From contig JAHHDV010000005.1 in the NCBI GenBank assembly GCA_019739295.1, forward strand, positions 1-64,000: DNA of 64,000 nucleotides, in the 5' to 3' direction. Within the stretch, counting starts at the first letter, position 1; each line of letters opens with the position of its first letter. A program made the translations under genes and the position numbers. Of this stretch, positions 10,052 to 19,763 are shown piece by piece. The stretch is from Taibaiella sp. Lineage in GTDB: Bacteria > Bacteroidota > Bacteroidia > Chitinophagales > Chitinophagaceae. The notes beneath the pieces were generated by a model that worked only from the letters and a program-made list of their open reading frames with translations, did not search any database and was not told where the DNA came from.

Positions 10052-10842
10052 TTAATGTAGGACTGTCTCTTTCAGGATGATAAAACATCCGATCAGGAGT
10101 ACAAACCATCCGAATGCAGGTTTAAGCCTGGATCCATCTATTCTCCGGCTGATCACCATCCCGATGATGATACCACCAATACAGATAGAGGTAAAAAAGT
10201 ATCAGAAAATCCCAGGGTATGGGGAGTATGTTCATGGAGGAAGCAAATCCCAATAGCGCATTCATGGCTACAATGAGCAGGGAAGTCCCGATTGCTTCTT
10301 TCATCGGCATACCTAATAATAAAACCAGTGCGGGGACAATCAGGAAGCCACCCCCTGCTCCGATCAGGCCTGTGATGATACCTACACCGAATCCCTGCAC
10401 GATCAATAATTCTGCCTGGAAGCCGGATTGTGAAGGGCTACCGGAATTGCCTGGTCTGATCATCCTGATAGCGGAAAAGATCATCAAAACAGCGAAGATA
10501 AACAGCAGGAAAAAATGCTTTGTAATCTCAAAAGAGCCAATGTGAAAGAAAACTTCAGGAAGATGGGTGTATGACAAATTTCCTAACCAGGATTACGGAA
10601 ATGACAGATGGTATGCCAAATAACAGTGCATTTTTTAAGTGTATCTTTTTTTTGACAATATTGACAACAGCTCCTGTCAGGCTCGTCGCCCCGACAGAAA
10701 AGAGCGAAAGAGTAGTCGCTTCCAAAGAGTTCATCCCAAACAGATAGACGAAAATCGGTACACACAGGATACTGCCGCCGCTTCCGATAAACCCCATTAC
10801 AAAACCTACCGCTAATCCCGATAAATATCCTATTATTTCCAT
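10052..10842 (-). CDS. TauE/SafE family sulfite exporter (frameshifted)
   Basis: A repeated-half membrane protein. The first half begins MEIIGYLSGLAVGFVMGFIG with the SGGSILCVPIFVYLFG block. The second half has the matching GLIGAGGGFLIVPALVLLLG. The frame changes near 10570 and at the T run near 10195. One T fewer at the latter gives ILFTSICIGGIIIGMVISRR and an end ILKETVLH at 10052. Repaired length is about 262 residues and eight membrane segments are expected. The family exports sulfite, sulfoacetate and related anions. Its neighbour, a predicted sulfite-producing enzyme, supports sulfite as substrate. The start lies 8 bases behind the haemoglobin gene. Confidence 0.86.
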
Positions 10843-10850
10843 ATCCGGAA

Positions 10851-11246
10851 TTAAATTAAATTGCGAAAATTGTTGTTTTTGAAATATTCCAGTTTGGTTT
10901 GAAACATCTTGGCCATTTTTTCAGCACGCCATTTTGCTTCATCCGTTTTTGCTCCCCGGAACAATGCATCAAGGGTATCGGTAAACAGGGAAAGCCACCG
11001 TTCGAAATGTTCAGCTTCGATGGGCATAGTAGCATGGGGTGCGAAAGGAGCGCCGAAATACGTATGCTCGTCCAGCAATACGGTCTGCCAGAAGCTATAC
11101 ATTTTCTGAAGATGTACCGGCCATTGATCCCTGATTCTCTCGTTGAATACAGGTCCGATCAGTTCGTCATGCTGTACTTTTCCATAGAATGTGTCTACAA
11201 GAAGTTGAATATCCGCAAGGCTTTGTATGTCTCTTTTTATTTCCAT
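10851..11246 (-). CDS. Group III truncated haemoglobin
   Basis: A 131-residue haem protein of the TrHb3 (Cgb-like) group. Visible features are F20-Y21 at the B9/B10 positions, the E-helix stretch MYSFWQTVLL (residues 49-58), the GAPFAPHATMPI loop (65-76) and the proximal histidine H80 in EHFERWL. Group III globins are proposed to handle nitric oxide, oxygen or peroxide in the cytoplasm. The frame is intact. The gene heads a run with the TauE exporter. A -7 box lies so close (8 bases) that the transcript may start at or next to the ATG. Confidence 0.9.
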   Translation of the reverse strand: MEIKRDIQSLADIQLLVDTFYGKVQHDELIGPVFNERIRDQWPVHLQKMYSFWQTVLLDEHTYFGAPFAPHATMPIEAEHFERWLSLFTDTLDALFRGAKTDEAKWRAEKMAKMFQTKLEYFKNNNFRNLI

Positions 11247-11253
11247 GTCAGGA

Positions 11254-11261
11254 CAAAATTA
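11254..11261 (-). promoter_or_regulatory. -7 promoter box for haemoglobin-exporter genes
   Basis: TAATTTTG on the minus strand, immediately upstream of the ATG at 11246. With the usual 6-8 base distance to the transcription start, the mRNA would be nearly leaderless. Confidence 0.42.
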
Positions 11262-11311
11262 GGCAATTATCGTATTGTAAAAGTTCTGCATTTTATGATT
11301 TTTGGACAGGT

Positions 11312-11339
11312 TTTGAGCTGCGGATCCGGTTTACCTTTG
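11312..11339 (+). promoter_or_regulatory. Promoter upstream of PLP decarboxylase
   Basis: TTTG (11312-11315), 16 bases, then TACCTTTG (11332-11339), close to the TTTG-N19-TAnnTTTG form. A small hairpin (ACCGG-N8-CCGGT) and a 13-codon open frame (11361-11402, MKTNGYLKLFVTL) follow before the gene at 11458. Confidence 0.45.
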
Positions 11340-11457
11340 CCACCGGAAAATAAACCGGTAATGAAAACAAATGGGTATTTAAAGCTCTTTGTTACATTGT
11401 AGCATGATCGGAAATCAGGTAATGCTCTTTAATTTTTAACCCAATAATTATTTACGA

Positions 11458-12705
11458 ATGAAATTCTGGAAGAAACGCAGTCAGGAAGAGTGCAGCCGTT
11501 ATATAGACGAGGCACTTACCGAAAATATTGATTTTAAGAATAAAATGAGCCTTGGTATTCCCGCTTCAAAACTGGATGGTAAAGTATTTTATGATCAGGC
11601 CGGTTTTCTGAAAGAGGCACCCTTCCTAAGATCTATCGTTCAAAATCCTAATCATATCGGCTGTCATACATTGGCGGATTCTGAAATGTTTCTTCAAGGG
11701 TACCCAGCAGATAGAAAAAGAATTGATAGAACTATTGGCGGTCGATATTTTCAAGGCAGACCCGGGAAATACGGACGGGTATATAGCGTCAGGCGGTACG
11801 GAAGCCAATATCCAGGCTATATGGATCTACAGGAATTATTTCCTCCGGGAATACAATGCCCGGCACTCCGAGATTGTCATCCTGGCATCACAGGATACGC
11901 ATTATTCGGTAGTTAAAGCCGGAAAACCTGCTGAACATAGATTACATCCCTATACCGGTAGATGAGGATACAAGGATGGTCGTAGAGCAGGATCTGGATG
12001 AAATCATCTTGCAAGCGCGGAATTCAGGAAAGAAATACTTTATCGTATTGAGCAATGTAGCGACTACGATGTTTGGTTCCGTAGATGACCCGGATGTATA
12101 TGCACATTACCTGAACAAGCATAAAGTTCCGTTTAAGCTACACTTAGACGCAGCTTTCGGGGGATTCATCTATCCGATCGCCCGTCCGGAAAATAATGTT
12201 CACTTCCGGAATCCTTATGTAAGCTCAATTACCCTGGATGCACACAAGATGCTGCAGGCGCCTTACGGCACTGGTATTTTCTTGGCCAGAAAAGGACTGA
12301 TGCAATATGTTTTTACCAAAGAAGCCAGTTATGTCAACGGTATGGATATCACTTTGTCCGGCAGCCGTTCAGGAGCCAACGCGATTGCAGTATGGATGAT
12401 CCTTTCTGCCTATGGCCCGCATGGATGGTATGAGAAGATCAACACGCTTCTGTATCGTACTACATGGGCTTGTAAACAGCTGGATGCCATGAATATTGAA
12501 TATTACCGCCATCCCTGCCTGAATATCATTACGATCAGGGCCCCATATATACCGCATCATATTGCAGAAATATACGGCCTGGTTCCCGATGCGCATGGCT
12601 CTGATGCGCATTGGTATAAAATAGTCGTTATGGAACATGTGGAAGTTGATCAACTGGAATGTTTTTATGGAAGATCTGAAGAAATACCGGGTTGCGGAAG
12701 TCTGA
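11458..12705 (+). CDS. Group II PLP-dependent amino acid decarboxylase (frameshifted)
   Basis: A fold-type I pyridoxal-phosphate enzyme related to glutamate and aromatic amino acid decarboxylases. Visible elements are [13 protein letters not shown] (phosphate-binding site), HTDTHYSV-like stacking region [24 protein letters not shown] with the cofactor aspartate, and [18 protein letters not shown] with the Schiff-base lysine near residue 264. Frame changes occur near 11700, near 11930 and at GTTTTT near 12663. Repair of the last gives a natural end [12 protein letters not shown] at 12705. Repaired length is about 415 residues. The amino acid substrate cannot be read from sequence. serC follows in the same direction after about 130 bases. 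Confidence 0.82.
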
Positions 12706-12834
12706 TCATTGGAAAATGGGCAGAAATGTTAATATCTGTAAGGCTTCATATTTTTTTGCTCGTATCATTAATAAATTATCTTCTTCATTGAATTATTTAT
12801 TGCAATTTTACCCAGCAATTTTTGTAAGATTCCA

Positions 12835-13916
12835 ATGGAAAGAGTTTATAATTTCTCTGCAGGACCCGCGGCGCTTCCCACACCGGTTCTGGAAAAAAGC
12901 ACAAAATGAGTTGCTGGATTACCGCAATTCAGGAATGTCAGTGATGGAGATGAGCCACAGGGGTAAGGAGTTCACGGAGATCATTGAATCGGCTACTGTA
13001 TTGTTAAAAGAATTGATGCAGGTCCCTGATCACTATAAAATACTCTTCGTTCCTGGCGGTGCCTCTGTACAGTTTTGCCATGGTCCCGATGAATTTCGCG
13101 CTGAACAAAATTGCTGATTTCATAGATACTGGTGTATGGTCTGACAAAGCCATCCGGGAGGCGGAGAGAATGATGGAGGTGAATATTGTGGCATCCGGCA
13201 GGAGTGCCGGCTACCGTTTTATTCCGGAGTGGAATGCAACGGCATTTAACCCGGCAGCTGATTATGTCCATATTACGACCAATAATACTATATACGGCAC
13301 CAGATATCGCGAGCTTCCGGACACGGGTCATGTGCCACTGATCGCCGATATGTCTTCTGATATTTTGTCCAGGCCCTATGACGTTTCGAAGTTTGGAATG
13401 ATTTATGCAGGAGCGCAAAAGAATATCGGTCCTTCTGGCCTTGCTGTCTGTATCATCCGGGAAGATTTATTGGAAAGATGTCCTGAGCATCTCCCCAATA
13501 TATTCAATTACAGGGTTCTTGCAGCTCATGATTCGGTATACAATACGCCGCCTACTTTCGGGATTTATATGTGTAAATTGGTTCTGGAATGGCTAAAAGA
13601 ACAGGGAGGGGTACATGAGATTGAGAAAATAAATGAAGCTAAGGCCGGATTGCTGTATGAATTCCTGGATCATTCCCGGCTTTTCAGGGCTACCGTCCGG
13701 GCTCCATACAGATCGGTCATGAATATCCCGTTTGGGACTGGAAGCCAGGAAACGGATATCCTGTTTATCCGGGAGGCAGCAGCAGCCGGCCTAACTCAGC
13801 TCAAAGGACACAGAACTGTAGGTGGCATGCGGGCAAGCATCTATAACGCCATGCCTTTGGCCGGGGTGCAGGCATTGGTTGATTTCATGAAGAAATTTGA
13901 ATTGGAAAATGCTTAG
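12835..13916 (+). CDS. serC: Phosphoserine aminotransferase (frameshifted)
   Basis: SerC converts 3-phosphohydroxypyruvate to phosphoserine in serine synthesis, and also serves pyridoxine synthesis in some bacteria. The start is ATG at 12835 ([15 protein letters not shown]). A one-base indel in the A run near 12893 and another near 13075 split the first third; the rest is one long frame. Visible are [32 protein letters not shown] and the PLP lysine in [12 protein letters not shown] near residue 197. Repaired length is about 360 residues, as usual. serA was not seen nearby. Confidence 0.92.
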
Positions 13917-13944
13917 GATAAGATCGTCGATCCTGTGTTCTTTT

Positions 13945-13972
13945 GAACAGGTAAGCTATAGCTTACCTGTTC
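13945..13972. repeat. 28-base perfect palindrome between convergent genes
   Basis: The arms GAACAGGTAAGCTA and TAGCTTACCTGTTC are exact complements with no loop. It lies 28 bases behind serC and 16 before the end of the MFS gene. There is no T run on either side, so it is not a classical terminator, though it could end transcription from both directions. Confidence 0.7.
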
Positions 13973-13988
13973 CGGAGGATAAGTCCAT

Positions 13989-15224
13989 CTATACAAATTT
14001 TTTCCTGGTCAGTAACGGAATAAAGAAATAAAATCCGAAAGCAGTGAACAGCAGCAATATGGTAGTCATTGTCCAGAGACTGCTGAATCCATACAGGTTA
14101 GCAGTGTCGGTTCCCAATAATGGTGAAATGATAAATGCTATCGCTACTGCCATTCCGTTAATACCCATATAAGTTCCTTTATTGTGAGCGGAAGCGCGCA
14201 ATGCGGTAATGGTTGCCATAAACGGCAATACCAGTATCTCCCCGATACTCAATAGCGATATGGAAATCATCAGCCAAATCAGGTCGGGGTAGAAGATCAG
14301 GATGAAATAGGAGGCAGCACATAAAATCGTCCCCCACAGCATTGTTTGTGATAATTTTAATTTTTGCTCGGCAAAGTGTACAATCAGCATTTCCAATGCC
14401 ACGACCACCAGTCCGTTCATCCCTAAGAGCAAGCCAATATAAGTCTTGCTCAATCCTATGCCGTCTTTATAGAAAATGGGCAATGTGTTCATCAACTGGA
14501 AGAAACAAACAGCAAAGGCTGTACACAGCAGACAGAAGATCCAGAAATAGATATCGAGATAGGCGGACCGTCCTAGGGGAGGGATTTCGGATCTGCTCAT
14601 ATGCGCTTTTTGCCTGGCTTGCCTGAGCTTGAAAAGCCTTTGTCTTTTTCTGAAAAAATAAATATATACGATTCCCGCTATCAGGGCTGCCAGCGCATTG
14701 ACATAAAACAACAGGTCGTAGGAAACAGCAGCTAAAAGACCGGCAGTGGCAGGACCTATGGAAAATCCCAGATTGATGGCCATTCTGTTCAATGAAAATG
14801 CCCGGGTCAGGTTTTCAGGCCTGGCATATTTTGTGATCGCTACAGCATTGGCAGGCCGGAACAACTCACTGATGATGCTTTGGGCCAGGACCATGACCGC
14901 TAAGGAAGCCGGTGTGGTAAAAAGAGGATAGAGGCAGAACATAGGCACACTGACGAACAGGCTGAAAGCCTGGATAGGATATTCACCCATCTTATCTGTA
15001 ATATACCCTCCTATCCAGGATCCGGCTACGGATCCTATCCCGAAGCAGCTCAGCACCACGCCGGATTCCTTTAATGAAAACCCCAGGTGATCTGTCATAT
15101 ATACACCGAGGAACGGCAATACCATCGATCCTGTTCTGTTGATCAGCATGACGATGGAAAGCATCCAGGATTCGATAGACAATCCTTTAAAAGAATGGAT
15201 ATAGATGCGGCCGATTTGTTTCAT
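13989..15224 (-). CDS. MFS transporter
   Basis: A 411-residue protein with about 12 hydrophobic segments. The region after helix 2 (GSWIGGYITDKMGEYPI) is a form of MFS motif A, and the N-terminal half resembles the MdtH/YttB group of drug-type exporters. The substrate is unknown. The frame is intact. A -7 box lies 15 bases upstream of the start. It is convergent with serC across a long palindrome. Confidence 0.82.
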   Translation of the reverse strand: MKQIGRIYIHSFKGLSIESWMLSIVMLINRTGSMVLPFLGVYMTDHLGFSLKESGVVLSCFGIGSVAGSWIGGYITDKMGEYPIQAFSLFVSVPMFCLYPLFTTPASLAVMVLAQSIISELFRPANAVAITKYARPENLTRAFSLNRMAINLGFSIGPATAGLLAAVSYDLLFYVNALAALIAGIVYIYFFRKRQRLFKLRQARQKAHMSRSEIPPLGRSAYLDIYFWIFCLLCTAFAVCFFQLMNTLPIFYKDGIGLSKTYIGLLLGMNGLVVVALEMLIVHFAEQKLKLSQTMLWGTILCAASYFILIFYPDLIWLMISISLLSIGEILVLPFMATITALRASAHNKGTYMGINGMAVAIAFIISPLLGTDTANLYGFSSLWTMTTILLLFTAFGFYFFIPLLTRKKFV

Positions 15225-15238
15225 TGGAGAAATTGACG

Positions 15239-15246
15239 CAAACGTA
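15239..15246 (-). promoter_or_regulatory. -7 promoter box for MFS gene
   Basis: TACGTTTG on the minus strand, ending 15 bases before the ATG at 15224. Confidence 0.45.
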
Positions 15247-15414
15247 TGGGTTTATAACTTAATGTTTGTTAGCGGATGAATAAGATATGAAGAGCAGAAG
15301 CTGTGAAATTTCTTCTGCTAAAATAAAGCCTGAATTTAAGCAGGAAAATTCAGATGAAAACCATATTTATCCCCGCTTTGAGAGCAGTGAGGAAATCACA
15401 CCGGTGAGTGTGGG

Positions 15415-15951
15415 TTATGGAGATATTGCATTTTTGAAGCTTTCTACTTTTTCTTCCAGCTCCCTTTTATATTCTGGATGGATAATCCCCCGGCCTTGTC
15501 CGAAGTTTTCCTGAAATTTAGGCAATGAAAATGTTTCGATGATCTCAGTCCCAAATTGCGGTAAGAACTTTTTTGCAGTTTCCATTACATTACCGCCGCC
15601 ATATCCCCCGGGAGAGGTGCTCATGAGCAACATGGGCTTATCAAAAAAAGGTTTCTTTTCTATTCTGGAGATCCAGTCGAAAATATTCTTGAAAGCAACG
15701 CTGTAAGTCCGGTTATTTTCCGCAAGAGAGACGACCAGGGCATCTGCATTTGCTAATTTCTCCAGAAATGTATAGGCTTCGCCGGGATAGCCGTTTGCAG
15801 CTTCCCTGTCCACAGAAAACAAAGGCATTTCATAGTCGTTCAGGTCGAGCAGATCAATTTCATATCCGTTCAGGTAGCTACAGGCAAACCGTACTAATTG
15901 TTTATTGATGGACGTACTGCTGTTGCTTCCGGCGAATGCAGTGATTTTCAT
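15415..15951 (-). CDS. NADPH-dependent FMN reductase family protein
   Basis: A 178-residue flavodoxin-like protein. The phosphate-binding loop GSNSSTSINKQL lies at residues 8-19, and the second FMN-contacting segment SPGGYGGGNVMETA near residue 112. Relatives reduce quinones, chromate, azo compounds or free FMN using NAD(P)H. The true substrate cannot be told. The frame is intact, and it has its own -7 box. Confidence 0.87.
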   Translation of the reverse strand: MKITAFAGSNSSTSINKQLVRFACSYLNGYEIDLLDLNDYEMPLFSVDREAANGYPGEAYTFLEKLANADALVVSLAENNRTYSVAFKNIFDWISRIEKKPFFDKPMLLMSTSPGGYGGGNVMETAKKFLPQFGTEIIETFSLPKFQENFGQGRGIIHPEYKRELEEKVESFKNAISP

Positions 15952-15994
15952 ATTTCGGTTTTGTTAATTGGTAAAAAAATGATAAATGTAGACT

Positions 15995-16002
15995 CAAAAG
16001 TA
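15995..16002 (-). promoter_or_regulatory. -7 promoter box for FMN reductase gene
   Basis: TACTTTTG on the minus strand, 44 bases before the ATG at 15951. Confidence 0.42.
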
Positions 16003-16088
16003 CAAATATTGTAATTTTAAAAGCAGGTATCGAAGATTTCATTTTTTATTTACTTTCAACTATTGCACCTTTGTACGCATCCTAGAAT

Positions 16089-17843
16089 ATGGCAACTACT
16101 GAACCGGGCAATTTACATACATTAAGAAGACTGTTTTTTTTCCTTCAACCTTATAAGCGGAGGTTTATATTTAGTTTGGTTCTGGCATTGGTACTGGCGC
16201 TGGTCGCACCAATCAGACCATACCTGATACAGCTTTCGATCGACCAGTATATGAGCGTGGATATGTGGCAGATGCTGATCTATGTTACGGTGATCCAGGT
16301 TGGCGTTCTGCTGATTGAAAGCGGGCTGAGGCTTGTATTTCTTTATATCACTACATTTACCGGACAGAACGTGGTCAATGATATGCGTAAAGCGGTATTT
16401 AAGAAGGTCATTTATCAGAGACTTTCTTACTTTGATAAAACGCCTATCGGGCAGTTGACGACAAGGACGATCAATGATATTGAATCCATCAATGACGTTT
16501 TCTCCGACGGCCTGATTTCAATACTCGCTGATATCCTTACGATTATTGCTATTATCAGTATCATGTTATATACTGACTGGAAACTGACGCTGGTCAGCCT
16601 GGCGGTATTCCCGGTCTTAATTATTGCTACTTATTATTTTAAGGAAAGTGTCAAAAAGTCCTTTCAGTCCGTGAGAAATGCGGTCAGCGCGCTCAATGCT
16701 TTTGTCCAGGAGCATATCAGCGGCATGTATATCGTTCAGGTCTTTGGTGCGGAAAAAAGAGAACAGGCTAAATTTGACCGGATCAACAGAGAGCATCGTG
16801 ATGCCAATATCCGCTCTATAATGGCTTATTCCATTTTCTTTCCTGTAGTAGAGATCATCCTTGCATTATCAATGGGCTTGCTGGTTTGGTATGGGGCGTC
16901 AAGGATCCTGGATCACCAGATCAGCCAGGGTGTGATCATTTCTTTCATCATGTATCTCAATTTATTGTTCCGTCCTTTAAGGATGCTGGCGGATAAGTTC
17001 AATACACTTCAGATGGGCATGGTAGCAGGAGAGCGTGTCATGAATGTCCTGGATAGTGATGAGACTTTGCACCATAACGGAACCTATATTCCAAAATCAA
17101 TAAAAGGAGACATCAGGTTCGAACAGGTGCATTTCAGTTACGTGGAGCATGTTCCCGTACTTAAGGGGATTTCATTTGAAGCCAAAGCCGGAGAAACCCT
17201 GGCATTGGTAGGTCATACAGGTGCAGGTAAGTCCTCGATTATTTCTATACTGACCCGGTTATACGAAATTCAGGGCGGACGTATTTTAATAGACGGGAAA
17301 GATATAATGGAATATGATATTTATGAGCTGAGGAAAAGGGTAGCCATCGTTCTGCAGGACGTATTCCTGTTTTCAGGAACTATCCGGGATAATATCACGC
17401 TTCAGAATGAAAAAATACCACAGGAGAAAGTAACGCTGGTATGTAAGGAATTGGGGATTCATGAGATGATCATGCGTCTCCCGGGAGGGTATGGTTTTAA
17501 TGTGATGGAGCGGGGCAACTCATTATCCCAGGGGCAGCGTCAATTGATCTCTTTCGCCAGGGCATTGATATTAGATCCGTCGATATTGATTCTGGATGAA
17601 GCTACGGCTTCTGTAGATTCGGAATCAGAGATCCTAATTCAAAAGGCTATTGACAAAATGATTTCGGGTCGTACGGCAATAGTGATTGCACACCGGTTAT
17701 CTACAGTCAGAAAAGCAGAAAAAATAATTGTATTGGATAAGGGAAGTATTGCGGAGCAGGGTACACATGATCAACTGATTGAGCAGGAAGGAATTTATTA
17801 TGCTATGTACCAGGCGGCCCAGAAGAAAGAAGAGAAAATATAA
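16089..17843 (+). CDS. ABC transporter, fused permease and ATPase
   Basis: A 584-residue half-transporter of the MsbA/MdlB exporter type. Six membrane segments occupy residues 20-320. The nucleotide-binding domain has Walker A GHTGAGKS near residue 375, the signature LSQGQRQLISFARAL near 480, and Walker B ILILDEATASVDSE near 500, followed by the switch histidine in VIAHRLST. It would act as a homodimer or paired dimer exporting lipids, peptides or drugs. The frame is intact. No partner permease is adjacent. glmM follows after 84 bases. Confidence 0.9.
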   Translation: MATTEPGNLHTLRRLFFFLQPYKRRFIFSLVLALVLALVAPIRPYLIQLSIDQYMSVDMWQMLIYVTVIQVGVLLIESGLRLVFLYITTFTGQNVVNDMRKAVFKKVIYQRLSYFDKTPIGQLTTRTINDIESINDVFSDGLISILADILTIIAIISIMLYTDWKLTLVSLAVFPVLIIATYYFKESVKKSFQSVRNAVSALNAFVQEHISGMYIVQVFGAEKREQAKFDRINREHRDANIRSIMAYSIFFPVVEIILALSMGLLVWYGASRILDHQISQGVIISFIMYLNLLFRPLRMLADKFNTLQMGMVAGERVMNVLDSDETLHHNGTYIPKSIKGDIRFEQVHFSYVEHVPVLKGISFEAKAGETLALVGHTGAGKSSIISILTRLYEIQGGRILIDGKDIMEYDIYELRKRVAIVLQDVFLFSGTIRDNITLQNEKIPQEKVTLVCKELGIHEMIMRLPGGYGFNVMERGNSLSQGQRQLISFARALILDPSILILDEATASVDSESEILIQKAIDKMISGRTAIVIAHRLSTVRKAEKIIVLDKGSIAEQGTHDQLIEQEGIYYAMYQAAQKKEEKI

Positions 17844-17927
17844 TTCCTGCTGGTTCATTCATACCTGTTTTGAAATTTCCCCCGGTTATCCGATCTGCAA
17901 TATTTAACTCTAAAATTATAATATAAA

Positions 17928-19313
17928 ATGTCACTAATCAAATCGATATCAGGCATTCGGGGAACCATAGGCGGGAATCCGGGAGATAATCTTACGCCTG
18001 TTGATATAGTAAGGTTTACTGCAGCTTACGGAACCCTGATGCTCCGTCAGCATCCTGATAATAAAAAATTAGTTATAGGCCGTGATGGCAGGATAAGCGG
18101 CGCAATGGTGAACGGATTAGTTGTGAATACCCTGATAGGATTGGGATTTGAAGTAGTGGACCTGGGATACAGCACTACGCCGACGGTAGAGATGGCTGTA
18201 ACAATGGAAGGTGCCGGTGGCGGTGTTATCCTGACAGCGAGCCACAACCCCAGGGAGTGGAATGCGTTTAAAACTGTTGAATGACAGGGGTGAATTTATT
18301 TCGGCTGAGGAAGGCGCTGAAATACTTAAAATTGCAGAAGAGGAAGCTTTTACATTTGCCGCTGTAAACCAACTGGGAAAAGTAAGAACAGATGGGTCTT
18401 ATGTTCAGAAGCATATCGATGAAATATTAAAGCATCCTTTTGTAGATGCTGAAGCTATTCAAGATCGAGGCTTCAAAGTGGTAGTAGACGGCATAAACAG
18501 TACCGGAAGTCTATTTGTCCCGGAATTATTAAAAGCATTAGGTGTCAACCTGGTAACGGTAATCAATGGTGACGTGACCGGGGACTTTGCGCATAATCCC
18601 GAGCCATTGGAAGAGAACCTTACAGAACTGATGAATACAGTGGAGAAGATGGGTTATGATCTGGGCATTGCAGTAGACCCTGATGTAGACCGTTTGGTCT
18701 TTGTCAATGAAGATGGTACAATGTTTGGCGAAGAGTATACTTTGGTAGCGGTGGCAGATTATTACCTGGGTAAAAGGAAAGGGAGCACGGTCTCAAATAT
18801 GAGCTCAACCCGTGCATTGAGAGATGTGACAGAAAAAACATGGAGGTACCTATTTCCCATCAGCTGTCGGTGAGGTGAATGTGGTCAAAAAAATGAAAGA
18901 ACAAAATGCTGTGATCGGTGGAGAAGGTAATGGCGGGATCATCGATCCGGAATTGCATTATGGCAGGGATGCCCTGGTCGGGATAGCCTTATTTTTTAAC
19001 ACACCTGGCGAATTACGGGAAATCTATGTCCCAATTAAGGGCCAGCTATCCTCACTATATCATTTCAAAGAATAAAATCAGTCTGGAACCGGATGTAGAT
19101 GTAAGGAAAATATTTGCTTCTATCCAGGAACAGTACAAAAATCAACCTGTCAATACTGAAGACGGCCTGAAGATCGAGTTTGACACGGATTGGGTACACC
19201 TTCGTACCAGCAACACCGAGCCGATCATCCGGATCTACGCGGAAAGCACCTCTGCTACCACAGCGGATAATATAGCAAAAAAGATCATGGAGGATATCAA
19301 AGCGCTGTTGTAA
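17928..19313 (+). CDS. glmM: Phosphoglucosamine mutase-type phosphohexomutase (frameshifted)
   Basis: A four-domain alpha-D-phosphohexomutase. The N-terminus MSLIKSISGIRGTIGG, the active-site serine loop TASHNP near residue 103, the metal loop DPDVDRLVFV and the sugar loop GGEGNGGII are present. The phosphate loop RTSNTEPIIRIYAE closes the C-terminal domain. Single Bacteroidota enzymes of this type supply glucosamine-1-phosphate for cell-wall synthesis; phosphoglucomutase or phosphomannomutase activity cannot be excluded. Frame changes lie near 18260, near 18840 and in the T run near 18995. Repaired length is about 461 residues. A strong terminator follows. Confidence 0.86.
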
Positions 19314-19344
19314 TCTCTAAGCACATTTTTAGCATGTAGTCAAG

Positions 19345-19377
19345 ACAAAAAGCGGGTAATTATTACCCGCTTTTTGT
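19345..19377. terminator. Bidirectional intrinsic terminator after glmM
   Basis: AAAAAGCGGGTAAT pairs with ATTACCCGCTTTTT, giving a stem flanked by A and T runs on both strands. Confidence 0.85.
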
Positions 19378-19708
19378 TGATGACAGGGAATACAGAACCA
19401 CTGCCCATTCCCGGTATCAGCAGTTCTGTCACATGGAACGGGGGCATCTGAGGGCACATCATATTCCCTCGCGATATTTCATAATGTTGATCAATATCCC
19501 CTCCCTGTAGATAAGGCAGTTACCCGAATTACGCGCTTCTTGAACACAACCCGCGATTGACGGGGTAATCCTTACCGGGCTTCATCACAGGAGTAGATAT
19601 ATCGTCGCAAGCTATCCAATCAGTCATAATATAGCAGGTGAAGAACGGCCTTTATCCCTTCTTGCGAGGCATTTCCAACAATGGACATAGCGATATGAAC
19701 AAATATTA
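19378..19708. other. Intergenic spacer with repeat-like fragments, no gene
   Basis: No convincing reading frame. The stretch contains short pieces (for example TTCTTGCGAGGCA near 19657 and CTCGCGATATTTC near 19469) that resemble parts of the degenerate intergenic repeat described at 23085-23120. Confidence 0.4.
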
Positions 19709-19742
19709 TTTGGTTTTTCAAATAAATGACGTAATTTTACGT
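19709..19742 (+). promoter_or_regulatory. Promoter and likely BlaI operator
   Basis: TTTG (19709-19712), exactly 19 bases, then TAATTTTA (19732-19739), one base away from the TTTG-N19-TAnnTTTG promoter. The palindrome ACGTAATTTTACGT (19729-19742, arms ACGTAA/TTACGT) covers the -7 box and lies 21 bases before the blaI-type ATG, the expected place for an autorepressor site. Confidence 0.6.
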
Positions 19743-19763
19743 TATAAAACTAAATAAACAGAT

